Shown piece after piece: positions 63,767 through 64,000 of a stretch of DNA of 64,000 nt. This DNA is from Natronosporangium hydrolyticum (lineage in GTDB: Bacteria > Actinomycetota > Actinomycetes > Mycobacteriales > Micromonosporaceae), in contig NZ_CP070499.1 of NCBI RefSeq assembly GCF_016925615.1, positions 4,712,001-4,776,000 of the forward strand. The letters are read 5' to 3'. The notes under the pieces were generated by a model. It did no database searches, was not told the origin of the DNA, and saw nothing but the letters and a program-made list of their open reading frames with translations. The position numbers and the translations under genes were made by a program. Numbering within the stretch: position 1 is the stretch's first letter; every line of letters starts with the position of its first letter.

Positions 63767-64000
63767 ATGAGGGACGAATCGGTGTTGGGCCGGATCGACG
63801 AGCTGGTGGATGAGGAACACCGGCTGCGTAGCCAGCTGGCGGCTGGCGTGATCAGTAGCGCCGAGGAGCAGGCGCGGCTGCGCACCGTGGCGGAGCAGCT
63901 CGACCAGTGTTGGGATCTGCTTCGCCGCCGGCGGGCCGCCCGCAGCGAGGGCCAGCCCGACGACGTGGTTGAGCCCCGGCCCGTCGAGGAGGTCGAGCGC
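63767..64000 (+). CDS. DUF2630 family protein, partial
   Basis: 78 residues, cut by the window edge. GRIDELVDEEHRLRSQLAAG, then QLDQCWDLLRRRRAARSEGQ are typical of this small acidic actinobacterial family (usually about 80 residues), so only a few residues are missing. Function unknown. A palindrome CACGAT-N3-ATCGTG lies 14 bp before the ATG and may be an operator. Confidence 0.85.
   Translation, partial: MRDESVLGRIDELVDEEHRLRSQLAAGVISSAEEQARLRTVAEQLDQCWDLLRRRRAARSEGQPDDVVEPRPVEEVER

Overview
This window is high-GC actinomycete DNA: GTG starts are common, third positions are mostly G or C, and it carries RepSA/SpdB-type mobile genes, tandem-WYL and roadblock genes, and B12-controlled metE and nrdAB. 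A Micromonosporaceae-like host would fit, but this is a guess; no rRNA or other decisive marker is present.

Bases 1-12,500 are a lipid/peptide biosynthesis locus. On the minus strand are the start of an assembly-line enzyme (FAAL, ACP and heterocyclization domains, running off the left edge) and a tryptophan 2,3-dioxygenase. Next come two copies of a luxR-like regulator plus class IV aminotransferase cassette. The copies form a 1,658-bp inverted repeat (4103-5760 and 10073-11730) with no difference that I can find. The 4,312 bp between the arms hold an acyl-CoA dehydrogenase fused in frame to the left aminotransferase, and the opposing set ACP, ferritin-like di-iron protein and stand-alone fatty-acyl-AMP ligase. 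The geometry means the middle could invert by recombination with every reading frame intact at the junctions.

Bases 12,500-44,000 look chromosomal: an MFS exporter; a VOC protein and TetR regulator sharing a 45-bp palindrome; an AlkZ-like glycosylase; a copper operon behind a CsoR-like site; two roadblock proteins; metE and nrdAB, each behind a cobalamin riboswitch; a SpoU methyltransferase; a WYL regulator with RidA; PlsC; an acyl-ACP desaturase behind tandem palindromes; a MerR regulator beside DrrAB; a FIST / GGDEF-EAL signalling pair; a large SF1 helicase; a lipoprotein hydrolase; an IS701-like remnant; and a DUF2975 plus HTH pair.

Bases 44,800-63,543 are an integrated actinomycete integrative and conjugative element (AICE) in a tRNA-Ala(CGC) gene. 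The right end has Int, Xis, RepSA, an SpdB-like protein, an FtsK/TraB-like translocase and small genes, all in one overlapping + operon behind a clear promoter full of palindromes. Regulators (XRE, tandem GntR, two HTH/PLD-like paralogues), HD and NUDIX hydrolases and an Mrr-type nuclease form the rest. A 26-bp copy of the tRNA 3' end marks the left boundary. A second, decayed att-like copy near 47.96 kb and an intact IS4-like insertion (46266-47808) suggest layered integration at this tRNA. After the tRNA, a DUF2630 gene runs off the right edge.
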